Source: Roseovarius litoreus
GTDB taxonomy: Bacteria; Pseudomonadota; Alphaproteobacteria; Rhodobacterales; Rhodobacteraceae
Direction of reading: 5' to 3'
Assembly: GCF_900142765.1 (NCBI RefSeq)
Contig: NZ_FRCB01000009.1
Location: 1-64,000 of the forward strand
Length of the DNA stretch: 64,000 bases
Positions 8,329-19,189 of this stretch are shown here, piece after piece. The position numbers and the translations under genes were made by a program. The notes below the pieces were generated by a model. The model made no database searches. It saw only the letters and a list, made by a program, of their open reading frames with translations, and was not told where the DNA came from. Within the stretch, counting starts at the first letter, position 1. Each line of letters starts with the position of its first letter.

Positions 8329-9105
8329 TCAGATCTTCCAGCCGGAATGCAGACAGGCGATGCCAAGGCTCAGATTGCGGTATTTCGCGTTTTCGAACCC
8401 CGCCGCCCGGACCATCTCCAGAAATGTCTCCTGATCCGGAAACTTGCGGATCGATTCGACCAGATACTGATAGCTGTCCTTGTCCCCGGCGATCATCTGC
8501 CCCATGCGCGGGATGATGTTGAAGGAATACAGGTCATAGGCCCATTGCATCAGGTCATTGGGAATCTGGCTGAACTCCAGCACCATCAGCCGCCCGCCGG
8601 GTCTGAGCACGCGAAATGCCTCGTTCAGTGCCTCTTGCGGGCGGGTCACGTTCCTTATGCCGAAGCTGATCGTGTAGACGTCGAAGCTGTTGTCCGCGAA
8701 GGGCAGGGCCATCGCGTCGCCCACCATCCAGTCAAGCTGGTCCTGCATCTGCGCGGCCTCGGCCCGTTTGCGGCCCTCCACCAGCATCGGCTCCGTCAGA
8801 TCGAGCACCGTCGCATGGCCCGACCCGGCCCGCTTGAGAAACCGAAAGCTGATATCGCCGGTGCCGCCCGCCACATCCAGCAGTCGCTGACCGGCCCTCG
8901 GGGCCAGCCAGTCCATCATTGCATCCTTCCAAAGGCGGTGGATGCCAAAGGACATCGCATCGTTCATCACATCGTATTTCGACGCAACCGAGCCGAAAAC
9001 GCCCCGCACGCGGCCCGCCTTCTCGCTTTCGGGCACATCCTGGAATCCGAAATGGGTGGTTTTCTCGCTCATTGTCGCGTCCGGGCCTTGCCGTTCATTC
9101 GTCAC
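8329..9105 (-). CDS. ubiE: Demethylmenaquinone/ubiquinone C-methyltransferase UbiE
   Basis: UbiE is the SAM-dependent C-methyltransferase of ubiquinone biosynthesis. The 258 residues include [17 protein letters not shown], the SAM motif [15 protein letters not shown], the TISFGIRNV segment and [14 protein letters not shown] 9105 is preferred because AGAAGG lies 9 bases upstream; ATG 9072 (MSEKTTH) is an alternative with a weak site. It is divergent from mutM with 62 bases between starts, and runs into ubiB. Confidence 0.94.
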   Translation of the reverse strand: MTNERQGPDATMSEKTTHFGFQDVPESEKAGRVRGVFGSVASKYDVMNDAMSFGIHRLWKDAMMDWLAPRAGQRLLDVAGGTGDISFRFLKRAGSGHATVLDLTEPMLVEGRKRAEAAQMQDQLDWMVGDAMALPFADNSFDVYTISFGIRNVTRPQEALNEAFRVLRPGGRLMVLEFSQIPNDLMQWAYDLYSFNIIPRMGQMIAGDKDSYQYLVESIRKFPDQETFLEMVRAAGFENAKYRNLSLGIACLHSGWKI

Positions 9106-9167
9106 GACCTTCTTATAGGGCGCCCGGGGGTGGATACAATGCGCCCCTTTCGCAGAAGGTCCGCAGC

Positions 9168-10019
9168 ATGCCCGAATTGCCAGAGGTCGAGACAGTCCGC
9201 CGCGGGCTTACCCCCGCGATGGAAGGCGCGGTCATCGCCCGCGCCGATGTGAACCGCCCCGATCTGCGCTGGCCGCTGCCCGTGGACATGGCCACGCGCC
9301 TGAGCGGAAAGACCGTTCTGTCGCTGCGCAGGCGGTCGAAATACATCCTCGCCGACCTGTCCTCGGGCGAAACGCTGCTCATTCATCTGGGCATGTCGGG
9401 CCGGATGACCGTTTCGGGCGATCCTCTGGGTGCGTTCCACCACGATCACCCCGCCCCCGCCAAACACGATCACGTCGTCTTCCACATGGCCAATGGCGCG
9501 CGCATCACCTTCAACGATCCCCGGCGCTTCGGGGCGATGGACCTGATCTCCACGCCCAAGGCCGACACCCATCCGCTGCTGGCCAAGCTGGGGCCGGAAC
9601 CCTTGGGCAACCAGTTCGATGAAAGCTATCTGGCCGATGCCCTCTCTGGCCGCAACACGCCGATCAAATCCGCCCTTCTCGATCAGCGAATCGTTGCGGG
9701 CCTCGGCAATATCTATGTCTGCGAGGCGCTCTATCGGGCGCGGATTTCCCCAAAACGCCGCGCGCGCAACCTGTCTCGGGCGCGCGCCGCCGCACTGGTT
9801 CCGATCATCCGCGACGTGCTGCGCGACGCGATCGAAGCAGGTGGTTCCTCGCTGCGTGATTTCCGTCAGGCCGACGGCGAACTCGGTTATTTTCAACACA
9901 GTTTCGACGTCTACGACCGTGAGGGCGACCCCTGCCGCACCCCCGGCTGCACCGGCACCATCACCCGCATCGTGCAATCCGGCCGATCCAGCTTCTATTG
10001 CACTTTATGCCAAAGATGA
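9168..10019 (+). CDS. mutM: Formamidopyrimidine-DNA glycosylase (Fpg/MutM)
   Basis: MutM excises 8-oxoguanine and other oxidised purines and nicks the abasic site. The start at 9168 gives the processed N-terminus [13 protein letters not shown], in which the catalytic Pro follows the initiator Met, with Glu next to it; AGAAGG lies upstream. The domain has the NDPRRFGAM motif, the helix-two-turn-helix region ([18 protein letters not shown]) and the C-terminal zinc finger with four cysteines (CRTPGC and YCTLC). 283 residues, complete. Confidence 0.95.
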   Translation: MPELPEVETVRRGLTPAMEGAVIARADVNRPDLRWPLPVDMATRLSGKTVLSLRRRSKYILADLSSGETLLIHLGMSGRMTVSGDPLGAFHHDHPAPAKHDHVVFHMANGARITFNDPRRFGAMDLISTPKADTHPLLAKLGPEPLGNQFDESYLADALSGRNTPIKSALLDQRIVAGLGNIYVCEALYRARISPKRRARNLSRARAAALVPIIRDVLRDAIEAGGSSLRDFRQADGELGYFQHSFDVYDREGDPCRTPGCTGTITRIVQSGRSSFYCTLCQR

Positions 10020-10084
10020 GGTTGATCCGCGCGCGAACGGTGGTAAGGAATCCGTCCTGACAGAAACAAGCGAAAGCAGATTTC

Positions 10085-10861
10085 ATGGCCTATGAGACGA
10101 TCATCGTCGAAATAGAAGACCACGTCGCCCTCATCAAACTCAACCGCCCCGACGCCCTGAACGCGCTCAATGCCCAGCTGATGACCGAGCTGTGCACGGC
10201 CCTGAAGGACGCGCAGGCGAATGACAAGGTGCGCTGCATCATCCTGACCGGGTCGGACAAGGCCTTTGCCGCCGGCGCCGATATCAAGATGATGAGCGAG
10301 AAGACCTTCGTCGATGTGTTTTCCGAAGACCTGTTCGGTCCGGAAAGCGATGCGATCATGCGCGTGCGCAAACCCATCATTGCGGCGGTTTCGGGCTATG
10401 CGCTCGGCGGCGGCTGCGAGCTGGCGATGATGTGCGATTTCATCATCGCGTCCGACACCGCGAAATTCGGCCAGCCCGAGATCAATCTCGGCGTCATGGC
10501 GGGCCTTGGCGGAAGCCAGCGCCTGACCCGCTTCATCGGCAAGTCCAAGGCGATGGACATGAACCTGACGGGCCGTTTCATGGATGCCGAAGAGGCCGAG
10601 CGTTCCGGGCTGGTCAGCCGCGTCGTGCCGGTCAAGAAGCTGATGGAAGAGGCGCGCAGCGCCGCCGACAAGATCGCCGAGAAATCCATGGTCACCGTGA
10701 TGGCGGTCAAGGAATCGGTGAACCGCTCCTACGAGACGACCCTGCGCGAGGGTCTCCTGTTCGAGCGTCGCGTCTTTCACTCGCTCTTCGCAACCGAGGA
10801 TCAGGCCGAAGGCATGGCCGCTTTCATCGAAAAGCGCGAGCCGCAATTCCGCGATAAATGA
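10085..10861 (+). CDS. Enoyl-CoA hydratase (crotonase family)
   Basis: This 258-residue protein matches short-chain enoyl-CoA hydratases, which hydrate trans-2-enoyl-CoA in beta-oxidation. The CoA-binding segment [11 protein letters not shown], the oxyanion-hole loop [15 protein letters not shown] (containing one catalytic Glu) and [13 protein letters not shown] (the second catalytic Glu) are present. Both Glu residues argue for true hydratase activity rather than another crotonase reaction. It follows mutM in the same direction by 65 bases and is followed by a GC-rich hairpin. Confidence 0.9.
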   Translation: MAYETIIVEIEDHVALIKLNRPDALNALNAQLMTELCTALKDAQANDKVRCIILTGSDKAFAAGADIKMMSEKTFVDVFSEDLFGPESDAIMRVRKPIIAAVSGYALGGGCELAMMCDFIIASDTAKFGQPEINLGVMAGLGGSQRLTRFIGKSKAMDMNLTGRFMDAEEAERSGLVSRVVPVKKLMEEARSAADKIAEKSMVTVMAVKESVNRSYETTLREGLLFERRVFHSLFATEDQAEGMAAFIEKREPQFRDK

Positions 10862-10867
10862 CACCAA

Positions 10868-10899
10868 CCGGGCAGGGCCGTTCGCGCGGCCTTGCCCGG
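10868..10899 (+). terminator. GC-rich hairpin after the enoyl-CoA hydratase gene
   Basis: CCGGGCAGGGCCG (10868-10880) pairs with CGGCCTTGCCCGG (10887-10899) with one G-U wobble and a 6-base loop. No T tract follows, so termination is inferred from position. Confidence 0.45.
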
Positions 10900-10968
10900 G
10901 CGCCCGATCCTGGCCCAATGCCGCGACGCCGCCCGCCGGTTTCAAACTGGCTCCGCTCAGTTTCGACT

Positions 10969-10996
10969 TTGCAATCTTGTCGAACTTGGCTATAGG
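10969..10996 (+). promoter_or_regulatory. Candidate sigma-70 promoter for rpsT
   Basis: TTGCAA (10969-10974), a 16-base spacer and TATAGG (10991-10996) lie about 120 bases before the rpsT start. The match is good by sequence only. Confidence 0.4.
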
Positions 10997-11118
10997 CCTG
11001 CGTCATACATGCGCGTGCGGCCCGCTCTGGCCAGAATCACCTCCGGTCGATATGTCGCCCGTTCGGGTTGCCTCCGCGCTATAGAGACAATGAAAACCTG
11101 ACAGAGGTCCGATTCAAA

Positions 11119-11382
11119 ATGGCAAATACGCCCCAGTCCAAAAAACGCGCCCGTCAGAGCGAAACCCGCCTGACCGTTAACAAAGCACGCCGTTCGCGCA
11201 TCCGCACTTTCCTCCGCAAGGTCGAAGAAGCGATCGCTTCGGGCGACAAGGAAGCCGCCCAGGCCGCCCTGCGCGCTGCTCAGCCCGAACTGATGCGTGG
11301 TGTGACCAAGGGTGTGTTCCACAAGAACACCGCGTCGCGTAAAATGTCGCGTCTTTCTGCCCGCGTGAAGTCGCTCGGCTAA
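11119..11382 (+). CDS. rpsT: 30S ribosomal protein S20
   Basis: S20 binds 16S rRNA in the small subunit. The start at 11119 yields [16 protein letters not shown], the typical S20 opening, with GAGG 11 bases upstream. 87 residues, highly basic and helical ([34 protein letters not shown]). It is a single gene with its own candidate promoter and a strong terminator. Confidence 0.97.
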   Translation: MANTPQSKKRARQSETRLTVNKARRSRIRTFLRKVEEAIASGDKEAAQAALRAAQPELMRGVTKGVFHKNTASRKMSRLSARVKSLG

Positions 11383-11420
11383 GGCGCAGCGCGCCACATC
11401 GCTAAATCATTGATACAAAA

Positions 11421-11446
11421 GGCGCCGGTCAATCCGGCGCTTTTTT
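11421..11446 (+). terminator. Rho-independent terminator of rpsT
   Basis: GCGCCGG (11422-11428) and CCGGCGC (11434-11440) form a perfect 7-bp stem with a 5-base loop, followed by six T. Confidence 0.9.
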
Positions 11447-11858
11447 GCGTTTGTGGCTTTCGTGAACAGCCCGGAGATTCTTTTCGCCCAAACCTTCTGT
11501 CAAGCGCGAAGTTCAGTTGCCCGCGCGCCTTCGGGCTTGGTAGTTTCCCTGAGCGATTCAAGCTTGGGGGGACAAGCGGCGCAGCGGTTCGGGGACACAT
11601 GGGGTATGTCCTCCGAGTGTTAGGTGTAAGCCTGCGTCATGTCCGGCAAGTCTATGCGCAACACATGCTGAAAACGCGGTATGGGACTGTCCCGCGAAAT
11701 TCGGCTGGTTGCGTCCATTGGAATATACGGGTCCGGTCAGGGCCGCTCTTCTGCTGCAGTTGTTGCAGCGGGCAGGGTGGTGTTTTGCCTGATCCCCCTC
11801 TCGGGTCGCGAGCCATTATGGCGTATAAGAAATGTCGCGATTTTGAGACGGGGGAAAA
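11447..11858. other. Non-coding region between rpsT and dnaA
   Basis: This is 412 bases with no convincing gene. I searched by eye for DnaA boxes of the TTATCCACA type and found none on either strand, and there is no AT-rich unwinding stretch, so it does not look like oriC. A TATAAG hexamer at 11824-11829 lies 35 bases before dnaA without a clear -35 partner. Confidence 0.5.
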
Positions 11859-13280
11859 ATGACGCAGGAACAATGGGGCCAATTAAAGCAGGACCTTCTG
11901 AAATCGATTGGTAAAAACAACTATACCAACTGGATCGAGCCTCTTGAGCTTGCGGATGTCAACGAAGGCGTCGCCACCTTCAGCGTCCCGACCAGCTTTC
12001 TGGGCAATTACGTGTCCCAGAATTTCGGAGATCTCATTCTCTACAAGATGAACACGTTCGCGCCCGAAATCCGCCGGGTGCAGTTCCGTGTCGCCGCCAA
12101 TTCCGCGGCGCGTCCCGTGATGGCGTCCCCTGCAGGCGCGCGCCCGGACCCTGACGGCGCTGCAGATGGTTCCGCCTCTGTCGCCCGGTCCGGCGTGACG
12201 ACCGATGCCGGTCAGCCGCAATCCGCCTCGGATATCCGCCTCAACACAGCACCACTCGACGAAAGATTCACTTTCGACAGTTTCGTGGTCGGCAAACCCA
12301 ACGAGCTGGCCCATGCCGCCGCGCGCCGTGTCGCCGAAGGTGGCCCGGTCACCTTCAACCCGCTCTTTCTTTATGGTGGCGTCGGCCTCGGCAAGACGCA
12401 CCTGATGCATGCCATTGCCTGGGAGTTGAAACAGCGCAGCCCCGAGCTGACGGTGCTTTACCTCTCGGCCGAGCAGTTCATGTACCGCTTCGTGCAGGCG
12501 CTTCGCGACCGCAAGATGATGGATTTCAAGGAATTGTTCCGCTCGGTCGATGTGCTCATGGTCGATGACGTGCAGTTCATCGCCGGCAAGGAAAGCACGC
12601 AGGAAGAGTTTTTTCACACCTTCAATGCGCTCGTGGACCAGAACAAGCAGATCGTGATTTCCGGTGACCGCGCCCCCGGCGAGATCGCCAATCTCGAGGA
12701 TCGCATCAAGTCGCGCCTGCAATGCGGTCTGGTGGTCGATCTTCACCCCACCGATTACGAATTGCGCCTCGGCATCCTGCAGTCCAAATCCGAGCATTAC
12801 GCCCGCCAATATCCCGATCTCAAGCTGTCCAACGGCGTGCTTGAATTCCTCGCTCACCGGATCAGCACCAATGTCCGCGTTCTCGAAGGGGCCCTGACCC
12901 GGCTGTTCGCCTTCGCCTCGCTTGTCGGTCACGAGATCACCCTCGAACTGACGCAGGATTGCCTTGCCGACATCCTGCGCGCCTCCGAACGCAAGGTCAG
13001 CGTCGAGGAAATCCAGCGTCAGGTGGCCGACCACTACAACATCCGCCTCAGCGAGATGATCGGCCCCAAACGCCTGCGCGCCTTCGCCCGGCCCCGTCAG
13101 GTGGCGATGTACCTGTGCAAGCAGATGACCAGCCGGTCGCTGCCGGAAATCGGCCGGCGCTTCGGCGGCCGCGACCACACCACCGTCATGCATGGCGTCA
13201 AGCGCATCGAAGAGTTGCAGATGCAGGACGCGCAGATCGCCGAAGACCTCGAAATTCTGCGCCGCACGCTCGAAGGCTAG
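11859..13280 (+). CDS. dnaA: Chromosomal replication initiator DnaA
   Basis: DnaA binds and opens the origin. Domain I is at residues 1-80, followed by a variable linker (~90-130), the AAA+ domain with Walker A GGVGLGKTHLM and Walker B VLMVDDVQF, and the C-terminal DNA-binding domain with the signature GRDHTTVMHGVKRIE. The start at 11859 is preceded by GGGGGAAAA. 473 residues, complete. dnaN and recF follow in the classical order. Confidence 0.97.
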   Translation: MTQEQWGQLKQDLLKSIGKNNYTNWIEPLELADVNEGVATFSVPTSFLGNYVSQNFGDLILYKMNTFAPEIRRVQFRVAANSAARPVMASPAGARPDPDGAADGSASVARSGVTTDAGQPQSASDIRLNTAPLDERFTFDSFVVGKPNELAHAAARRVAEGGPVTFNPLFLYGGVGLGKTHLMHAIAWELKQRSPELTVLYLSAEQFMYRFVQALRDRKMMDFKELFRSVDVLMVDDVQFIAGKESTQEEFFHTFNALVDQNKQIVISGDRAPGEIANLEDRIKSRLQCGLVVDLHPTDYELRLGILQSKSEHYARQYPDLKLSNGVLEFLAHRISTNVRVLEGALTRLFAFASLVGHEITLELTQDCLADILRASERKVSVEEIQRQVADHYNIRLSEMIGPKRLRAFARPRQVAMYLCKQMTSRSLPEIGRRFGGRDHTTVMHGVKRIEELQMQDAQIAEDLEILRRTLEG

Positions 13281-13305
13281 GCATCCGCGCCCCTTTGGCA
13301 ACACC

Positions 13306-13327
13306 GGCCCCGCCCCTGCGCGGGGCC
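13306..13327 (+). terminator. Hairpin between dnaA and dnaN
   Basis: GGCCCCGC (13306-13313) and GCGGGGCC (13320-13327) form an 8-bp stem with a 6-base loop, 25 bases after dnaA. No T tract, so it may be an attenuator or a weak terminator. Confidence 0.35.
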
Positions 13328-13446
13328 GTACTTGACCCGTGCCCCATTAACACCGAAAACGTCAACAAAAGGCTTGAGCCGTAAGGGGATTTTGCTAACG
13401 TGCCCCTCCCGGTGCGACGCCGGTATCCTATGCAGGGAGCGAGTGG

Positions 13447-14565
13447 ATGAAATTCAGCATTGAACGCGGCACGCTGCTCAAGGCCGTAGCGCAGGCGCAA
13501 TCCGTCGTCGAGCGGCGCAACACCATTCCGATCCTTGCCAACGTCCTCATCGAAGCCGAGGGCGACACCGTGCAGTTCCGCGCCACCGATCTCGATATCG
13601 AGGTGGTCGACAAGGCCCCCGCCAAGGTCGAACGCGCCGGCGCCACCACCGTCAACGCCGTCATGCTCCACGAGATCGTTCGCAAGCTGCCCGATGGCGC
13701 GCTGGTCACCCTGACCGATGACAGCGCCACGGGCCGCCTGACCGTCGAGGCGGGGCGCTCGAACTTCAACCTCGCCACTCTCCCGAAAGAGGATTTCCCG
13801 GTGATGGCGTCGTCGGAATATGCCAGCAATTTCAGTGCCCCCGCGCCTGTGCTGCGTCGGCTTTTCGACAAGTCGAAATTCGCCATTTCCACCGAAGAGA
13901 CCCGCTATTACCTCAACGGTGTCTACATGCATGTCGCCGATGCCGATGGCGGCAAGGTGCTGCGCTGCGTGGCCACCGATGGTCACCGTCTTGCGCGCAT
14001 CGACGCCGATCTGCCCATGGGCGCCGAGGATATGCCCGGCGTGATCGTGCCCCGCAAAACCGTGGGCGAGCTGCGCAAGCTTCTGGAAGATGACGACATG
14101 AAGATCGCCGTCTCGGTCTCGGAAACCAAGGTGCGCTTCGCGACCCCCGACATCACCCTGACCTCCAAGGTGATCGACGGCACGTTCCCCGACTACACCC
14201 GCGTCATTCCCCAGGGCAACACCCGCAAGATGGAAGTGGACGCCGCCGAATTCGCCAAGGCCGTCGACCGTGTGGCCACCGTCAGCTCCGAACGCTCCCG
14301 TGCCGTGAAACTGACCCTGGACGAAGACCGCCTCATCCTGTCGGTCAACGCCCCCGACAGCGGCGCCGCCGAGGAAGAGCTTGCCGTGGCATACGGCGAC
14401 GAACGGCTGGAAATCGGCTTCAACGCCAAATACCTGCTGGAAATCGCAAGCCAGGTGGATCGCGAAAACGCCGTGTTCATGTTCAACTCGTCGGGCGACC
14501 CCACCCTGATGCGCGAAGGCAACGATACCAGCGCGGTCTATGTCGTCATGCCGATGCGGGTTTAA
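13447..14565 (+). CDS. dnaN: DNA polymerase III beta subunit (sliding clamp)
   Basis: The clamp encircles DNA and tethers the polymerase. The 372-residue sequence has the three repeated clamp domains, opening KFSIERGTLLKAVAQAQSVV and ending with the family C-terminus (LMREGND, then YVVMPMRV). GGGAG precedes the ATG. The gap of 166 bases after dnaA is long enough for its own promoter. A strong terminator follows, so recF may be transcribed separately. Confidence 0.96.
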   Translation: MKFSIERGTLLKAVAQAQSVVERRNTIPILANVLIEAEGDTVQFRATDLDIEVVDKAPAKVERAGATTVNAVMLHEIVRKLPDGALVTLTDDSATGRLTVEAGRSNFNLATLPKEDFPVMASSEYASNFSAPAPVLRRLFDKSKFAISTEETRYYLNGVYMHVADADGGKVLRCVATDGHRLARIDADLPMGAEDMPGVIVPRKTVGELRKLLEDDDMKIAVSVSETKVRFATPDITLTSKVIDGTFPDYTRVIPQGNTRKMEVDAAEFAKAVDRVATVSSERSRAVKLTLDEDRLILSVNAPDSGAAEEELAVAYGDERLEIGFNAKYLLEIASQVDRENAVFMFNSSGDPTLMREGNDTSAVYVVMPMRV

Positions 14566-14591
14566 CACTGGCTGTCATGCTTCAGAATAAC

Positions 14592-14625
14592 GGGACGGCA
14601 AGCCATGCTTTGCCGTCCCTTTTTC
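14592..14625 (+). terminator. Rho-independent terminator of dnaN
   Basis: GGGACGGCAA (14592-14601) and TTGCCGTCCC (14610-14619) form a 10-bp stem with an 8-base loop, followed by T-rich sequence. Confidence 0.85.
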
Positions 14626-14650
14626 TTGTTCTCTGGACGTAATCGGGCCG

Positions 14651-15763
14651 ATGGGATCTCTCCACATCTCCACACTGACGCTCTCGCATTTCCGCTCGCA
14701 CAAGGGCGCAAGGCTGGATGTCGATGCGCGCCCCGTGGCGATTTACGGCCCCAACGGCGCGGGCAAGACCAACATTATCGAAGCGGTGTCGCTGTTTTCT
14801 CCGGGTCGCGGCCTTCGTCGGGCGGCCGCGCAGGATATGGCCCGCCGCCCCGAGGCGCTTGGCTGGAAGGTGACCGGTATCCTGCACTCTCTGCATCAGC
14901 TGCACGAGGTCGAGCTGTGGTCCGAGGAAGGTGCCGCCCGTCAGACCCGGATCGATGGCAAGCCCGCTGCGCAAACCGCCCTTGGCCGGATCGCGCGCGT
15001 GCTGTGGCTGGTGCCCAGCATGGACCGGCTCTGGATCGAAGGCACCGAAGGCCGCCGCCGCTTTCTCGACCGCATGACGCTCAGTTTCCGGCCCGATCAC
15101 GCCGATATCTCGCTGACCTATGAAAAAGCCATGCGCGAACGCAACCGCCTGCTCAAGGATCAGGTGCGCGATGCGCATTGGTATGTGGCTCTGGAACGGC
15201 AATTGGCCGAAACCGGCGCTGCGATCCACGCCAATCGCCTGTATGCCCTCGATCAGTTGCGCGAGGCTCAGGCGGAGGCTGAAACAGCTTTTCCCGCCGC
15301 CGACCTCGATCTGATCTCGACCGAGGCCGACATGCCGGACACCCCCGCCGATCTGGCCGAGGCGCTCGCCGAAAGCCGGTTTCGCGATCTGGCCGCAGGC
15401 CGCACCCTGATCGGGCCGCATCGCGCCGATCTTTACGGGGTCTATGCCGCCAAGGGCGTGCCCGCCCGCGATTGTTCCACCGGCGAGCAAAAGGCCCTTC
15501 TGGTCTCGCTGATCCTCGCCAATGCCCGGGCGCTCGCCCGAGATTTCGGAGCACCGCCGCTCTTGCTGCTCGATGAGGTGGCAGCCCATCTTGACGCCGG
15601 ACGCCGCGCGGCGCTCTATGACGAAATCTGCGCGCTTGGCGCTCAGGCATGGATGACGGGCACCGGGCCAGAGCTGTTCTCGGACCTGGGCGACCGCGCG
15701 CAATATATCGAAGTGACCGAAACCGATGGCATCAGCCGGATCGACGAAAGGCCCACCCCGTGA
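14651..15763 (+). CDS. recF: DNA replication and repair protein RecF
   Basis: RecF is an SMC-like ATPase that helps load RecA at gaps. Walker A is IYGPNGAGKTNIIEA (~residues 31-45), the ABC signature is CSTGEQKALLVSLIL, and Walker B is LLLLDEVAAHLD. 370 residues, normal length. Its stop codon (TGA 15761-15763) overlaps a GTG that begins a remnant of a VOC gene. Confidence 0.95.
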   Translation: MGSLHISTLTLSHFRSHKGARLDVDARPVAIYGPNGAGKTNIIEAVSLFSPGRGLRRAAAQDMARRPEALGWKVTGILHSLHQLHEVELWSEEGAARQTRIDGKPAAQTALGRIARVLWLVPSMDRLWIEGTEGRRRFLDRMTLSFRPDHADISLTYEKAMRERNRLLKDQVRDAHWYVALERQLAETGAAIHANRLYALDQLREAQAEAETAFPAADLDLISTEADMPDTPADLAEALAESRFRDLAAGRTLIGPHRADLYGVYAAKGVPARDCSTGEQKALLVSLILANARALARDFGAPPLLLLDEVAAHLDAGRRAALYDEICALGAQAWMTGTGPELFSDLGDRAQYIEVTETDGISRIDERPTP

Positions 15764-15873
15764 CATCACCTGTCCTGCCCCCTCAGCGCGTGACGCTCAT
15801 CGCCCTTGGTGTCGATGACCTTGAGCCGGCGCGCTGGTATCACTCGGCGCTTGGCTGGACGGCCCCTGCATGA
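15760..15873 (+). pseudogene. Remnant of a VOC/glyoxalase-family gene (first ~37 codons)
   Basis: A GTG overlapping the recF stop opens a 37-codon frame whose peptide RVTLIALGVDDLEPARWYHS, then ALGW, is the first beta-alpha-beta unit of a vicinal-oxygen-chelate (glyoxalase-like) protein. A functional VOC protein needs about 120 residues or more. The frame ends at TGA 15871-15873, which overlaps the lysE ATG. The simplest reading is a deletion that fused the VOC start to the lysE start. Translation of the remnant may now couple lysE to recF. Confidence 0.6.
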
Positions 15874-16490
15874 CCCTGACCCTGTCCGATCTGGCACTCT
15901 ATGCCGGTGCGCTGCTGATCCTCTTCCTGACGCCGGGTCCGGTGTGGCTGGCGATGCTGGCGCGGTCGATGTCGGGGGGCTTTCATGCTGCGTGGCCCTT
16001 GGCGCTTGGCGTCGTGGTGGGCGATATGCTCTGGCCGTTTCTGGCCATTCTCGGCGTGACATGGATCGTGTCGGTGTTTTCCGGCTTCATGATCGCGCTG
16101 CAGGTTCTTGCGGTCCTTATGTTCGTTGGCATGGGGGCGCTTTTGATCCGCAATGCCGACCGCTCCATCGCCGCCGACAGCCGCCTGACCCGCCCCGGCA
16201 AATGGGCGGGGTTCATGGCCGGTCTGGCGGCGATCCTCGGCAATCCCAAGGCGATCCTGTTCTACATGGGTGTCTTGCCGGGCTTCTTCGATCTTCAGAG
16301 CATCACGCCCCCCGACATCGCCGCGATCGTGTTCTTGTCCTTCGCCGTGCCGCTCGTGGGCAACCTGTCGCTGGCACTGTTCGTGGACCGCATCCGCCGG
16401 GTGATGAGCTCCCCCGCCGCGATCCGTCGCACGAACGTCATTTCCGGCTGGCTTCTGATCGGCGTCGGCGTCCTCATCGTCTTCACCTGA
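15870..16490 (+). CDS. LysE-family amino-acid exporter
   Basis: This 206-residue membrane protein has the LysE/RhtB pattern: LILFLTPGPVWLAMLARSMSG at the N-terminus (helix 1 with the PGP motif), GNPKAILFYMGVLPGFFD in the middle and five to six hydrophobic segments. Members export basic or neutral amino acids or homoserine lactones; the substrate here cannot be told. The ATG overlaps the stop of the VOC remnant (ATGA) and has no strong ribosome binding site, so translation is likely coupled to the preceding frame. Confidence 0.85.
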   Translation: MTLTLSDLALYAGALLILFLTPGPVWLAMLARSMSGGFHAAWPLALGVVVGDMLWPFLAILGVTWIVSVFSGFMIALQVLAVLMFVGMGALLIRNADRSIAADSRLTRPGKWAGFMAGLAAILGNPKAILFYMGVLPGFFDLQSITPPDIAAIVFLSFAVPLVGNLSLALFVDRIRRVMSSPAAIRRTNVISGWLLIGVGVLIVFT

Positions 16491-16520
16491 CCCGCTTTTC
16501 GCACGCGCGGCACCGACACG

Positions 16521-16553
16521 ATACCGACGTCATACCGACGTGATACCGATGCG
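16521..16553. repeat. Three tandem 11-bp repeats upstream of gyrB
   Basis: ATACCGACGTC (16521-16531), ATACCGACGTG (16532-16542) and ATACCGATGCG (16543-16553) repeat with an exact 11-base period, 120-150 bases before the gyrB start. Confidence 0.8.
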
Positions 16554-16614
16554 GTTTTTCGCCCCTCTTCCAAGGACCCGAATTGTCGCCCATAACCACA
16601 AAATATTGGGGTAA

Positions 16615-19092
<2,478 letters not shown>

Positions 19093-19132
19093 CACCTCGT
19101 CCTGACATAGCGGCACCGATGCAAACGGATGT

Positions 19133-19172
19133 AACCGGGCCGGGCCTTGCAAGATGCAGGCCCGGCCCGGTT
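19133..19172. terminator. Bidirectional terminator between gyrB and dabA
   Basis: AACCGGGCCGGGCCT (19133-19147) and AGGCCCGGCCCGGTT (19158-19172) form a perfect 15-bp stem with a 10-base loop between two convergent genes. The ends AA/TT give only a short T run in each direction. Confidence 0.75.
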
Positions 19173-19189
19173 GATTTCGGCGCCAGGGG

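Noticed and set aside
7906..9252. Plus-strand 448-codon frame over ubiB and ubiE
   Set aside because: Rich in His, Arg and Gln with no domain character; it is antisense to two clear genes.
11383..11858. oriC next to dnaA
   Set aside because: No DnaA-box cluster and no AT-rich stretch by eye.
11410..11862. Possible 150-codon gene between rpsT and dnaA
   Set aside because: It starts inside the rpsT terminator and has no binding site or family pattern.
11883..13304. Minus-strand frame as long as dnaA
   Set aside because: Antisense shadow of dnaA; composition is typical of reversed alphaproteobacterial codons.
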